This document shows, piece after piece, positions 34,449 through 43,309 of a stretch of 51,596 nt of DNA; the stretch's first letter is position 1; every line of letters begins with the position of its first letter. The position numbers were made by a program, and so were the translations under genes. Below the pieces are notes generated by a model. That model saw only the letters and a program-made list of their open reading frames with translations, searched no databases and was not told the DNA's origin. The DNA is from Candidatus Aenigmatarchaeota archaeon. Lineage in GTDB: Archaea > Aenigmatarchaeota > Aenigmatarchaeia > QMZP01 > JAFGSV01. Where the stretch lies: NCBI GenBank assembly GCA_016934325.1, contig JAFGSV010000006.1, forward strand, positions 1 to 51,596, in the 5' to 3' direction.

Positions 34449-35441
34449 TCACAGCAACAATGTTGCGATGAAAAAGTAAATCGTAACGCTCAAAATATCC
34501 TGAATTATAGTGCCTATGGGCCCGCTGCCGCTGGCCGGGTCCTTCTTAAATTTTCTGAATGAAAAAGGTATAAACAGGCCGGTAAATACCGATGAGAGGG
34601 TGGCACATACTATCGATATCCCGATTATCACAGCAATAACGAATGTACCGAAAAGAATCAAGCATAGAGCCAATGATGTGATTCCTAAAAAGGTTGCTAT
34701 TATCATAACAATCAGGCTTTGTTTCATGAAGTATTTTGAAAAATCCAGACGTTGATGCAATGCAAAATCCCTGATTGAAAAGGCTTCCAACTGCGTGCCA
34801 ACCGCATCAGCAATATAAACGACGAGCGGTATGAAGGCTGCCAGCATTATGTTCTGGCTGAGTGTCTGCTCGAAATAATTCACAATTCCGGCTGCCAGCA
34901 ATCCTCCAATCAGACCGACGAACAGCCACAACAGCCTGAATTTTATTGTTTCAAATATCGGCACATTTATCACGTCTTCAAATTCTGTATGTCTTCTGTG
35001 GATTCCAGCCTGAACGAACTTATCTTCAAGGTGTTTCTTATGAAGAATGGAAAGGATGCTCTCTTTTGCTATGATCCCGAGAAATGTACCATCGTCATTG
35101 ACAACCGGCACTGATGAAATTTTGTTCTTAAGTGACAAATAAGCAGCGAAAACCGCCCTGTTATTCGGACCGACCTTGACTATTTCGGGGACTTTGCATA
35201 TATTTTCTATCTTCGACCTCGGATTAAGGGAGTAAAGCATTCTCATCGAAAAAACGCCTTCGAGTTTACTGTTTTCTACAACGTAAACGTAATCAAGAGA
35301 GTCGAATTCTCTTATATGGTCCTTGATGTATTCGAGGGTATCCCGTATCGTGAAATTCGGTGGAACAACAGGCACTTTTTTAGTGATGTACTTTTCCGCA
35401 AGTCCGGGATTCAATTTAGATTTTGTTATAGTCGTGCCCAT
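34449..35441 (-). CDS. MgtE-like magnesium channel lacking the N domain
   Basis: 330 residues. Tandem CBS domains (about 15-140) are recognised by VVPPNFTIRDTLEYI, SLDYVYVVENSKLEGVFSM and VPVVNDDGTFLGIIAKESIL. Five membrane helices follow (LLWLFVGLIGGLLAAGIV, MLAAFIPLVVYIADAVGTQ, IVMIIATFLGITSLALCLIL, FVIAVIIGISIVCATLSSVF, GTIIQDILSVTIYFFIATLL). DPASGSGP before the last helix corresponds to the conserved Mg-site region of MgtE. The superhelical N domain that senses Mg2+ is absent. The gene is visibly AT-rich and adjoins other atypical genes. Confidence 0.9.
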   Translation of the reverse strand: MGTTITKSKLNPGLAEKYITKKVPVVPPNFTIRDTLEYIKDHIREFDSLDYVYVVENSKLEGVFSMRMLYSLNPRSKIENICKVPEIVKVGPNNRAVFAAYLSLKNKISSVPVVNDDGTFLGIIAKESILSILHKKHLEDKFVQAGIHRRHTEFEDVINVPIFETIKFRLLWLFVGLIGGLLAAGIVNYFEQTLSQNIMLAAFIPLVVYIADAVGTQLEAFSIRDFALHQRLDFSKYFMKQSLIVMIIATFLGITSLALCLILFGTFVIAVIIGISIVCATLSSVFTGLFIPFSFRKFKKDPASGSGPIGTIIQDILSVTIYFFIATLLL

Positions 35442-35564
35442 ATATGATAATCATTCCCTGAAAATAAAAAGCATTCATTATGCGGTGACTAAGAGCTGGT
35501 AAGCTTAATAGCGAATTATGCGCGCCTCCAATAATATATTGGCATAGGAGAATAAATCAGGAAA

Positions 35565-35966
35565 TTATTGTTTGACTGGAACACATATCATATTAGAATT
35601 TCCCAAAGAATCTTTTACATCATGTGTTATTATCGGTTCAGGTTGTAATATTTTATTTCTCACTTTTATTTGAAACATAAGACGAATTTCAATTCTACTT
35701 TGTGTTTTACTTAACCTATTCACACGGGCTTTCAACTTCCACCTCATTGCTATTTTTAAAAATTGCTTACGTATACCAAAGTATTCAGAAGCGTCAAAGA
35801 TTTGCAATCCAACAACGAAATTTTCTTCATCGATATCAATAACAAGATTTTCAAATTCAATAGATTTCTTATATTCTCTATTTTTTACTTTGAAAAACAA
35901 AATGTCACTATAATAATCATAATCAAATTCCCCTTTACCAACCAAATTCCTTTCTTTTTCAATCAT
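35565..35966 (-). CDS. DUF2283 family protein, possible antitoxin
   Basis: 133 residues. The N-terminal half has the DUF2283 pattern: DYDYYSDILFFKVKNREYK, then VIDIDEENFVVGLQIFDASEYFG. A basic C-terminal extension of about 70 residues follows, richer than in the family norm. DUF2283 genes commonly lie next to DUF4258 genes and are suspected antitoxins. Its start overlaps the stop of the upstream DUF4258 gene by 4 bp (ATGA). The pair sits in the most AT-rich block of the window. Confidence 0.82.
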   Translation of the reverse strand: MIEKERNLVGKGEFDYDYYSDILFFKVKNREYKKSIEFENLVIDIDEENFVVGLQIFDASEYFGIRKQFLKIAMRWKLKARVNRLSKTQSRIEIRLMFQIKVRNKILQPEPIITHDVKDSLGNSNMICVPVKQ

Positions 35967-36298
35967 TTTATCACCGGCAACTGTTTTTTATCAATGACAT
36001 AAAAGGTCACAACGCGAATTACATCAGACCTTATGTCAAGTATTATCCTAATAAATCTTTGTCTTATATATTTATAAAATACCGCATAACACCCGTTATA
36101 CTGAATTCCCACTAAAACAGGCGTTTTTTCGAATAAAAACTCATTCATAGTCTCGGGGGTGAAGCTTTCTTTTTGCCTATCGCTCAACCTGAAGAATGTA
36201 TGGCTGGTATATACGATGTTTTTGTGATTGTAATTTTTCATCAATTCTACAAATTCTGATATTTTCATCAATTCTCTGATTCTATGGCTACCTATCAT
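35963..36298 (-). CDS. DUF4258-like protein, possible toxin
   Basis: 111 residues. Contains TSHTFFRLSDRQK, resembling the H-x4-R signature of DUF4258 proteins (small RelE-like fold), with following strands PVLVGIQYNGCYAVFYKY and IIRVVTFYVI-like ends. The ATG at 36298 or 36268 could be used; the longer frame is given. First gene of a two-gene toxin/antitoxin-like module with the DUF2283 gene. Confidence 0.72.
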   Translation of the reverse strand: MIGSHRIRELMKISEFVELMKNYNHKNIVYTSHTFFRLSDRQKESFTPETMNEFLFEKTPVLVGIQYNGCYAVFYKYIRQRFIRIILDIRSDVIRVVTFYVIDKKQLPVIK

Positions 36299-36505
36299 AA
36301 TTTTCTTATGTTTGTTTTCTTTAATAAGAAACTATTTGCACATACCGATATCATCAACAGAAGCTTGTTGGCATTTTTGTTTTTATATCATGTCCCTGGA
36401 AGGAGTTACACAATTTGTTTACTAGCGTAATGAATAGTTCTAATAATAATTAAGCCAAATCAATCAGGCCTAATATTTAAGTATTCCAAGGGCAACTATT
36501 ATTAT

Positions 36506-38485
36506 ATGAGAAAAATCGGATTGCTGCTTGCTATCGTATCGTTTATCGCGCTGTCGGCGAATGCCCGGGCGTTCAACATCTGCGATTACAACCACCTCCC
36601 GTCCTACCCGTCCGCGAATTCCAGCATGCTGCTCATAATCCCGAGGCTAACAGTGGAAACGACGCTGTCAAACCTCACCCATCCCATGAAGGTCAGCTAC
36701 TGGGTATCTGACGAGTTCTTCAACGTCATCGACGAGGGATCGCTGCTGAAATTCAATGACTGCTGGGTCTGCGAGTTCTCCGGCAAGGTCAGCAACTTCT
36801 ACGGCAACTGCGGGCCGACGCCCTTCAGGAACAGCGGCCAGTACAGGATGTATTATACTGCGAAGGACTTCTACAAGGAGATCGAGTTCAACAAGACCGT
36901 TCTCGTCCATTCCCTGGGGATGGCTTCGGGGGTCAGCGTCGACGCGAACGGCAACGTCAAGATCACGGTGGATGCACCCACAAACAGCAACGAGGTATGG
37001 ATGACGCTGTTCGATGCCGAGACAGGGGACATAATCCAGGATTTCAACAGGACAAACCTCGAAAAGACGGAGTATCCCGGCCGGTACCTCATGGACATAA
37101 ATTCCCTCGGCACGGGGACCTATTATGCGGCGTTCGGCTTCAGGACCGACACGATGCAGGCCGGCGGGAGCGTCTCCAAATTCGAGATAAAGACCAAGGA
37201 GACCGAGCTCAGCGTCGAGACCGACAGTGATTCATACTGGCTCGGAGAGGAAGTCATAATATCCGGGCAGACAAAGTACGACCAGGTTTCCGCCGGCGTC
37301 CTGCTGCCGAGCGGCCGGACGGAGTCCTTGGGGACCAAGAGCGTCTCCAACCAGCAGTACAGCATAACCTTCAAGCTGCTGAATACTTACGAGGAGGGGA
37401 ACTACGTCGTCACGGTCAACGCGGGGGGAGCTTCCGCCCAGCGCTCCTTCTCGGTTGACAGGGTGCTGCAAGTGTCCCCCGCTGCGCTCACTTTCCTGAT
37501 CACCAACAAGACGGGGATCCTGCAGAAGACGGTGACCGTGCAGAACATGGGCAACACCAGCGTTTCCCTTTCCGCCAGCACCGAGGACATCACGAGCTAC
37601 ACCACCCTTACCTTCGACAGGACCAGCATATCGCCCGGCTCGTCAGCCACCCTGACGGTCAAGGTCAACCCTGCGACGCTGGGGTCTAGCAAATCCGGCA
37701 GGGTCATAGTTACGGGGAACAGCATAGTCTCCGTTCCCGTAGATGTCAGCCTCAACCTCGCTGCCGGGGACGGGGAAGGGGCCAAGATAGAGATAAATCC
37801 CGGCTTCTGGGAGACCGATGACTGCATGGTCGGCGTCCCCCTGAGCCCCTCCTTCACCGTCCAGAACACGGGAACGGGGAACCTTGGGGGGTTCGGGCAC
37901 AGCCTGAGCAGCGACCTGGATGACATAACCGAAGTCACCTTGCCTTCTTCATCCCTCTCTTCGGGCTCGTTCGGATCGATCGAGCTCGAGGTGACTCCCA
38001 ACAAGGAGACCATCTCGGGATGGGTGAAGATAACAAGCACCGGGGGCCAGGACACGATATACATAAGCCTGGACTGCGCCCGGGACCTGACCATGGACCT
38101 CAACACGATGCAATCGGATGTCGAGTACCTGAAATCGGAATTCCTCGACGCCGGCTTCAGCGAAGACTCGATCTCGAGCATATTCTACACCCTCGACGCG
38201 GAGATATCCGATGCCATGTCCGATATGAACAGCGGCGAATACGCAACGGGGAAGGCGAGCTACCAGAGCGCCCAGACGAGGTACAACACGCTGGGAGCGC
38301 TGATAAGCGAGATCGGCTCGGCCCCTATCCAGCAGGCCGACACGTCCTGGGTAACCTGGGTCGTCGTCATCGTCGTGCTCGTCCTTCTAGCTTTCGTCGG
38401 TTTCATCCTGTACAAAAAGTTCGGGTCCAAGCTGTTCGGCGCGAAGGGCGGGGAAGAAGAGGCCTACGAAGAGGAGCTCTACTGA
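36506..38485 (+). CDS. Ig-like-domain cell-surface protein with C-terminal anchor
   Basis: 659 residues. Signal peptide MRKIGLLLAIVSFIALSANARA. A Cys-rich first domain (NICDYNHLPSYPSANSSM ... CWVCEFSG ... GNCGPTPF) is followed by several Ig/Hydin-like beta-sandwich repeats. Examples are FLITNKTGILQKTVTVQNMG, SISPGSSATLTVKVNPATLG and SFTVQNTGTGNLGGFG. A helical stretch (MDLNTMQSDVEYLKSEF) and a membrane helix (WVTWVVVIVVLVLLAFVGFILYK) follow, then an acidic cytoplasmic tail (EEEAYEEELY). Probably a surface-exposed structural protein. TATA-like AATATTTAAG lies about 30 bp before the ATG. Confidence 0.85.
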   Translation: MRKIGLLLAIVSFIALSANARAFNICDYNHLPSYPSANSSMLLIIPRLTVETTLSNLTHPMKVSYWVSDEFFNVIDEGSLLKFNDCWVCEFSGKVSNFYGNCGPTPFRNSGQYRMYYTAKDFYKEIEFNKTVLVHSLGMASGVSVDANGNVKITVDAPTNSNEVWMTLFDAETGDIIQDFNRTNLEKTEYPGRYLMDINSLGTGTYYAAFGFRTDTMQAGGSVSKFEIKTKETELSVETDSDSYWLGEEVIISGQTKYDQVSAGVLLPSGRTESLGTKSVSNQQYSITFKLLNTYEEGNYVVTVNAGGASAQRSFSVDRVLQVSPAALTFLITNKTGILQKTVTVQNMGNTSVSLSASTEDITSYTTLTFDRTSISPGSSATLTVKVNPATLGSSKSGRVIVTGNSIVSVPVDVSLNLAAGDGEGAKIEINPGFWETDDCMVGVPLSPSFTVQNTGTGNLGGFGHSLSSDLDDITEVTLPSSSLSSGSFGSIELEVTPNKETISGWVKITSTGGQDTIYISLDCARDLTMDLNTMQSDVEYLKSEFLDAGFSEDSISSIFYTLDAEISDAMSDMNSGEYATGKASYQSAQTRYNTLGALISEIGSAPIQQADTSWVTWVVVIVVLVLLAFVGFILYKKFGSKLFGAKGGEEEAYEEELY

Positions 38486-38566
38486 GACCTGCTTATCCGA
38501 TGAGCCAGCCCGACTTCGCCGGATGTGTGTTAAGCTTTTAAAGGGTTGCATGATAAGAATTCTACT

Positions 38567-39256
38567 ATGAGATGCAGAAGGTGCGGTTTCAAGCTTGACG
38601 GGGGCTGGGGTTTCTGCCCAAGGTGCGGGGCCAGGAAGGGCGACATGTTCGACAGCCTCGGCAGGGACATATTCAGCCAGCTCTTCAATCAGATGAAAAG
38701 CTCCTTCGCGGAGATGGGCAGCTTCGACAATGATCTGGAAGCCCTCGACCTCTCGCCCTGGTTCAGGAGGGCCCAGGACATGGAGCGCCCGGTGAAGCCC
38801 ATGCAGAAGAAGGGATTCAGCGTTCATATCACGAGGGGCACCGGCATGAAGCCCAGGGTCGACATAAAGACGTACGGCGACGTCAACAGGGAGAGCATCG
38901 AGAAGGAGCTGCGCGACAGGTTCGGCGTCAGGCAGCAAGAGGAGCGGCCGGCCCCCGCCCGGGAGAAGGAGAGCCGCAGGTCCCCGTTCCCGGCGATGAG
39001 GAAGAGGGACGTCCCCAAGAGCATGGAAGAGCCGAAGGCTGACGTTAGAAGGATTGGGGAAAAGGTCACCGTTGATATCGACATGCCGGGAGTCAGGTCC
39101 CAGGAAGACGTCGATGTGCATGAGCTGGAATCCTCGGTCGAGGTCAAGGCGATAGCGGGTGAAAAGGCGTACTTCAAGATACTCACCAAGCCCCCGCAGT
39201 TCAGGCTTTCCATGAAATCCTTCAGGGACGGAAAGCTGCATCTGGAATTCTCCTAG
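38567..39256 (+). CDS. Zinc-ribbon/Hsp20-like fusion protein
   Basis: 229 residues. The N-terminal zinc ribbon is MRCRRCGFKLDGGWGFCPRCGAR (CxxC and CxxC). A helical middle region follows. From about residue 155 an alpha-crystallin/CS-type domain reads RRIGEKVTVDIDMPGVRS, EDVDVHELESSVEVKA and KLHLEFS. Small heat-shock-like chaperone joined to a metal knuckle, possibly for protein or RNA binding. TATA-like CTTTTAAAG (38535-38543) is 24 bp before the ATG at 38567, so it is probably leaderless; a longer upstream frame to 38546 is not needed. Confidence 0.82.
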   Translation: MRCRRCGFKLDGGWGFCPRCGARKGDMFDSLGRDIFSQLFNQMKSSFAEMGSFDNDLEALDLSPWFRRAQDMERPVKPMQKKGFSVHITRGTGMKPRVDIKTYGDVNRESIEKELRDRFGVRQQEERPAPAREKESRRSPFPAMRKRDVPKSMEEPKADVRRIGEKVTVDIDMPGVRSQEDVDVHELESSVEVKAIAGEKAYFKILTKPPQFRLSMKSFRDGKLHLEFS

Positions 39257-39377
39257 CGGTATCATATCCGACATCCGCCTTCAAGAAACTGAGAAGGCAA
39301 AACCAAAAAGAATCAGAAATAGCCAGAAGAAAATGAACTCTGGCATACGAAAGGTCGTTGGGTTATTATCTTGAGCG

Positions 39378-39698
39378 TCACTTCTTCTTTGGTCGTCCTC
39401 GCTTCTTGGAAGCGTTGACCGCTGCCTTGACGTCCTTGGTTTCCTCTGAATCCATCGGCTCGGTCTCGACGGCCATTTCCTTCTCTGCGCTCAGTTCGTC
39501 CGCTTCGAGCCAGACGATGAACAGGCCGACCAGTATCAGCAAGGCTGGTATCACGCCGGTGAGAACGATGATGAAGTTGTTCCACCAGTTTATCCCTGTA
39601 ACGCTGCTCCACAATCCGAGAGAAGGCGAATCCAGGAACAATCCAAAGCCTATCGCTATGATTATCAGGCCAAGCAGAATCTTTGCCGCAGCACCCAT
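39378..39698 (-). CDS. Two-helix membrane protein with AT-hook tail
   Basis: 106 residues. Membrane helices: AKILLGLIIIAIGFGLFL and FIIVLTGVIPALLILVGLFIVWL. An acidic linker (EADELSAEKEMAVETEP) follows, then a basic tail ending KKRGRPKKK, which is the AT-hook core (RGRP) known to grip the minor groove of AT-rich DNA. The ATG at 39698 is chosen by a strong GAGGTGA ribosome site; the longer open frame upstream has no support. Divergent from the L15e gene. Confidence 0.75.
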   Translation of the reverse strand: MGAAAKILLGLIIIAIGFGLFLDSPSLGLWSSVTGINWWNNFIIVLTGVIPALLILVGLFIVWLEADELSAEKEMAVETEPMDSEETKDVKAAVNASKKRGRPKKK

Positions 39699-39764
39699 AA
39701 AATCACCTCGTAAATTTATATTTAATAAATCGGGTTTAAGAGTTAAATATATTTGCCATCCAAT

Positions 39765-39773
39765 ATTTATAAA
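39765..39773 (+). promoter_or_regulatory. TATA box of the L15e gene
   Basis: ATTTATAAA, about 28 bp before the ATG at 39797, giving a leaderless mRNA. It is one of the clearest archaeal promoters in the window. Confidence 0.68.
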
Positions 39774-39796
39774 CTTTGCAAGCGAAAAGTGATGGT

Positions 39797-40324
39797 ATGC
39801 ATAAGTCATCATCCAGGAAATTGAAGAAGCCCGGGGAGGGCCTAGGAGACGCATTCAAGCAAAACATCATCGAGTGGAGGTCCGACCTCAGCGTCAAGAG
39901 GGTGAACAGGCCCACCAGGTTGGCAAGGGCGAGGACCCTGGGATACAAGGCTAAGCAGGGGATCGCCGTCGCCAGGGTGAGAATAAAGAGGGGCGGCAGG
40001 AAGACCCCCAAGCAGGCGGGGGGAAGGAGGCCCAGGAGGGCCGGTAGGTTCTTCACGCTCAACAAGTCGAAGCAGCAGGCAGCCGAGGAGAAGGCTGCCG
40101 GGAAGTTCAAGAACATGCGGGTCCTGAACTCCTACTGGGCCGGCGAGGACGGTAAGTTCACGTGGTACGAGGTGATACTGGTCGATCCAGACCACCCGTC
40201 TATAAAGCGTGACAAGGGCCTCAAGTGGATCTCCTCCGGGAAGCAGAGGGGCAGGGCCAGCCGGGGCCTCACCAGCAGCGGGAAGAAGTCTAGGGGCCTG
40301 GCCCACAAAGGCAAGAAGGGCTGA
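39797..40324 (+). CDS. rpl15e: Large-subunit ribosomal protein L15e
   Basis: 175 residues, shared by archaea and eukaryotes only. Family segments: the basic N-terminus MHKSSSRKL, WRSDLSVKRVNRPTRLARARTLGYKAKQG, ARVRIKRGGRKTPKQAGGRRPRR, VLNSYWAGEDGKFTWYEVILVDP, SGKQRGRASRGLTSSGKKSRGL. Binds 23S rRNA. The ATG at 39797 gives the family length and fits the TATA box; the in-frame ATG 21 bp upstream is not needed. Strong evidence that the genome is archaeal. Confidence 0.97.
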   Translation: MHKSSSRKLKKPGEGLGDAFKQNIIEWRSDLSVKRVNRPTRLARARTLGYKAKQGIAVARVRIKRGGRKTPKQAGGRRPRRAGRFFTLNKSKQQAAEEKAAGKFKNMRVLNSYWAGEDGKFTWYEVILVDPDHPSIKRDKGLKWISSGKQRGRASRGLTSSGKKSRGLAHKGKKG

Positions 40325-40421
40325 TTTCCATCGGATCATCTCATAGTTTTTAGAACCATTCCCTGTAGCGATGAACTGCCTGAATAGCCTGAATATATTA
40401 TAAATATAACAATAATTTCTT

Positions 40422-40899
40422 ATGGCGCTGATATACGAAACCAGGGATTTCATCGTCGAGGCATTTGACAGGCCGCATGTGACCAGAACGGATGGCGGCC
40501 ATATCAAGATACTTCCGAAAGAGAGGGTTCCGGACAGGACGGAGATGCCCCCCGAGATTGGCAATAGAATTCATGAGATTGACGATGGTCGTCGGGAAGG
40601 CGCTGAAGACGGCAATGGGGGATAGGGGCGTCGACGTTGGAAGGGTCAACTACCATGACATGGGGAACTGGGCCTTCAAGTCGGGAAAGGAGCCATATTT
40701 TCATGTGCATATATATGGCAGGGCCAAATCCGCCAAGCACCAGCCTTTCAAGGAAGCCGTGCATCTGCCAGACAGGTCCAGCGGGTTCTATGAAGGGTTC
40801 GAGCCCTTGGACAAGGATGACATCCGGGAAATCAGGAAGCAGATCGAACTGATACCGAAAGAAAAGAAATATGACGATGCCAGCTGGGGCCTCTCATGA
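40422..40899 (+). pseudogene. HIT-family protein, frameshifted
   Basis: The gene is split between two frames. The first part, beginning MALIYETRDFIVEAFDRPHV, runs in one frame to about position 40550. The rest (AIEFMRLTMVVGKALK ... WAFKSGKEPYFHVHIYGRAK ... DKDDIREIRK) continues in another. The break lies at or near a run of six C residues (40545-40552); one fewer C would restore a single frame of about 155 residues. The family resembles archaeal HIT-like hydrolases: the HVHIYGR segment keeps two of the three His of the triad, and Tyr replaces the third. Either a sequencing error, a programmed frameshift or a true pseudogene. Confidence 0.75.
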
Positions 40900-40900
40900 T

Positions 40901-41770
40901 TCAATTGAAGCTGTACCTGAATCCCTCTTCCTTGCCCCGCCCCGCCAGCCTCTTGACCCTGGACTTCAGCTTCTTGGCCACGTGGGCCCTCTTGACGACG
41001 AGCGTGACAGCTATGATGCCCAGTATCACCCCACCGAAGAACATGCCCGGCAGCTGCGTGCTTATCAGGGAGCCGGTGATGGCGTTGAGCTCCTTGTTGG
41101 ATTCCTCGAGCTCGGCCGACCTGTCCATGAACTCGTTCAGTTCGCTCTCGAGTTCCGTGTTCTCGGACAGCAGGGAATCCCTCTCGTCCTCAAGCACAGT
41201 GAGGTTCCTCTGGTATTCGTAGATCTCCTGCATCCTGCTCGAGACCTCGGCCTCAAGAGTCGCGACGTCCACCCTCATCATGTTCAGGCTTTCTGTCAGT
41301 GATTCTACCTTATCTTTCAGGTTTCCGACTTCCTTGTCGACGTCCGACAGCTGCTCGAAAGCCTTGGCGTCGCTGAGCTCGAGGGTGACCTTCACCGCAA
41401 GGCTCGAGATCTTCCTGCCGTCCGCCTTGATCATTCCAGTGTACTCATCGAGGTCCATGCCTTCCGGGACCGTTATTGTCACGAGCACGATTGTCATGAA
41501 GAAGGAAGACGACACGTTTATCTTGGTCTTCTTGTCCTCGCCGAACCTGACCCAGTCATCTATCTCCCCTTCAGCCGTCAGGACGGCTTCCTCATCCACG
41601 TCGTTCACCAGCATGAAGAAGGAATATGAAGAGCCGCGCTCTATCGTGAGGTCGATATTCTCCTGCGCGGAGGGGACGCTGATGGCTTCCGAAAGGTTGG
41701 ATGCCAGAACGAGGGTTAAAGCGATTGTGAGAACCATGAACGAAAACAGAGAGAAAGCCCTTCCCATCAT
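40901..41770 (-). CDS. Exported coiled-coil protein with C-terminal membrane anchor
   Basis: 289 residues. Signal sequence MMGRAFSLFSFMVLTIALTLVLASNLSEA. A beta-rich domain (about 35-130) contains repeated strand pairs (SSSFFMTIVLVTITVPE, SLAVKVTLELSD). A long coiled coil (about 135-235: VDKEVGNLKDKVESLTESL, EDERDSLLSENTELESEL) is followed by a membrane helix LPGMFFGGVILGIIAVTLVV and a basic tail. Unknown family. TATA-like ATTTATAAA (about 41787-41795) lies 20-25 bp before the ATG at 41770, inside the end of the GNAT gene. The open frame extending upstream is read-through of the GNAT gene's antisense pattern. Confidence 0.82.
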   Translation of the reverse strand: MMGRAFSLFSFMVLTIALTLVLASNLSEAISVPSAQENIDLTIERGSSYSFFMLVNDVDEEAVLTAEGEIDDWVRFGEDKKTKINVSSSFFMTIVLVTITVPEGMDLDEYTGMIKADGRKISSLAVKVTLELSDAKAFEQLSDVDKEVGNLKDKVESLTESLNMMRVDVATLEAEVSSRMQEIYEYQRNLTVLEDERDSLLSENTELESELNEFMDRSAELEESNKELNAITGSLISTQLPGMFFGGVILGIIAVTLVVKRAHVAKKLKSRVKRLAGRGKEEGFRYSFN

Positions 41771-41787
41771 AATATTTTGGACAGAAT

Positions 41788-42225
41788 TTATAAATCCTTT
41801 TCCATCACGTATCTCCTGGTTTCGAAACCCATATGCCTGTAAAGGGAGACCGCTGCCTTGTTGTCTGCGGTCACCGTCAGCTTGACCTTCTTTATGCCCC
41901 TGCCCCTGAAATAGTCCTCGGCGGCAAGCATCAGCCGCTTCCCTATCCCATGGTTCCTGAAGCCCCGATCTACGAACACGTGCTCGATCCTGCCGAAGGT
42001 GCCGACCGTGCTCTCGACTATCTTGAGCCATATGTATCCCGCCACCTTCCCGTCGGCCTCGATGACTTTGACGTTCTCGGGATCCGTTCTCAGCTGCCTG
42101 AGCAGATGCGCCCTGAACATCTTGTCGGAGAACTCGCATTCGGGGAAGTTCAGCCTGACGCTCTCCAGCTTGTATCCGCATATCTTGTCCGCATCGCCGG
42201 GCCTCCCGTCCCTGACCTTGATCAT
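41788..42225 (-). CDS. GNAT family N-acetyltransferase
   Basis: 145 residues. GNAT fold: IKVRDGRPGDADKIC at the start, VAGYIWLKIVE beta-strands, the acetyl-CoA-binding V-x-x-x-x-R-x-x-G-x-G/A motif as VFVDRGFRNHGIGKRLM, and TADNKAAVSLYRHMGFETRRYVMEKDL at the end. The substrate is not predictable: a protein N-terminus, amino acid or antibiotic. Closely followed by the coiled-coil gene on the same strand. Confidence 0.9.
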   Translation of the reverse strand: MIKVRDGRPGDADKICGYKLESVRLNFPECEFSDKMFRAHLLRQLRTDPENVKVIEADGKVAGYIWLKIVESTVGTFGRIEHVFVDRGFRNHGIGKRLMLAAEDYFRGRGIKKVKLTVTADNKAAVSLYRHMGFETRRYVMEKDL

Positions 42226-42254
42226 ATAGAATTATTATGTCGGCAGCCCGTTAA

Positions 42255-43256
42255 TTAATTTTCGGAAGAGGCGTCCTGCAGGTACTCCGTGATCTTCCTC
42301 ATCGGCTTTATCTCGTTGACTATGTCGAGAATGATGTCCGAGGCCTCGTTCGGGTACCAGTAGTTGATGAAGGCGTTCGATTCTATGCTTATAACGTTCT
42401 TCAGGCGGAAGATGTCCCTCTTCTGCGACCTCCCGTGCTCGCCCCTGAATATGGACTCGACCGTGATCCTCGGGGTCCCGCCGTTGACCAATGCGGACCT
42501 GACGGCAAGCATGAAGTTCTTCTGGGTGAAATGCCTGTCGAGCCTTTCCACCCTCCGGCTGTCAGCCAGCCGCCTGATCACCAGCAAGTCATCGAGCAGG
42601 TTGTTCTTGTACTCGATGCCCATGCTGTCCAGGCTGAACCCGCCGTATATCTCCGCGATCCTCTCCACCGTCCTCTTCTCCTCAAGCAGGATCGCATTGA
42701 CGTAGTTCTCCTTTATCGACAGCAGGAAATCGGCGTACTTCCTGTCAATCCTCTTGACCAACGGCGCCAGGATGTTCTTGCTGAACCCGTAACCCTCGTA
42801 GGCCACTATGTCCATGATGCTGGGGAAGTTCTTGAGCCGGGTGAACTTCCTGTGGACGAAGACCACGGTCCTGCCGGATTCCCTGACCGCTGACCAGAAC
42901 CTCCTGTATATCCTCATCCTGCGCTCGTGGTCCCTCCTGTCCGCCGCGCAGAACGCGTACTTCTTCCTGTACTCCTCCAGCTTCTCCGGGCAGTTGTTCT
43001 CCGAGAAGAGGCGATGGTATTCGAGGGATTTGCGCAGGGGCGGGCTGTCCCTGTTGAAGTCTATCCCCAGGGCCCTCTTCCTGGGCATGGTGGAGATTAC
43101 GAGCCTGCCGCCTATCTTCATCCAGCACAGGCTGGCCACGGTATCGGAGTTGTCGTCCCTCGACGTCGGGGTCTCGAGCGCGGGCCCGGAATGGGGCGTC
43201 GACCAAGTTATCTTGTCGCCGTTCTCGAAAACAATGAATCCGGGTTTCACCTGCAT
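42255..43256 (-). CDS. Hypothetical protein, possibly N-formylglutamate amidohydrolase-like
   Basis: 333 residues, soluble and basic. The opening FENGDKITWSTPHSGPALETP with GIDFNRDSPP soon after recalls the metal-binding PHSG region and D-NR motif of N-formylglutamate amidohydrolases. The rest (for example VVFVHRKFTRLKNFPSIM, FSLDSMGIEYKNNLLDD) does not match enough to name it. The likely fold is alpha/beta. It lies 54 bp upstream of nothing on its strand except the GNAT gene 30 bp downstream. Family assignment is tentative. Confidence 0.75.
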   Translation of the reverse strand: MQVKPGFIVFENGDKITWSTPHSGPALETPTSRDDNSDTVASLCWMKIGGRLVISTMPRKRALGIDFNRDSPPLRKSLEYHRLFSENNCPEKLEEYRKKYAFCAADRRDHERRMRIYRRFWSAVRESGRTVVFVHRKFTRLKNFPSIMDIVAYEGYGFSKNILAPLVKRIDRKYADFLLSIKENYVNAILLEEKRTVERIAEIYGGFSLDSMGIEYKNNLLDDLLVIRRLADSRRVERLDRHFTQKNFMLAVRSALVNGGTPRITVESIFRGEHGRSQKRDIFRLKNVISIESNAFINYWYPNEASDIILDIVNEIKPMRKITEYLQDASSEN

Positions 43257-43309
43257 ATTAGATTATTGGGCAAGCTTCTATTTGTTTTTTCGTTGTCTGA
43301 ACCGTTCCG

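Noticed and set aside
40901-42181. 426-residue reading of the coiled-coil protein extending into the GNAT gene
   Set aside because: The extra part overlaps a well-supported acetyltransferase in another frame; the signal peptide and TATA box fix the start at 41770.
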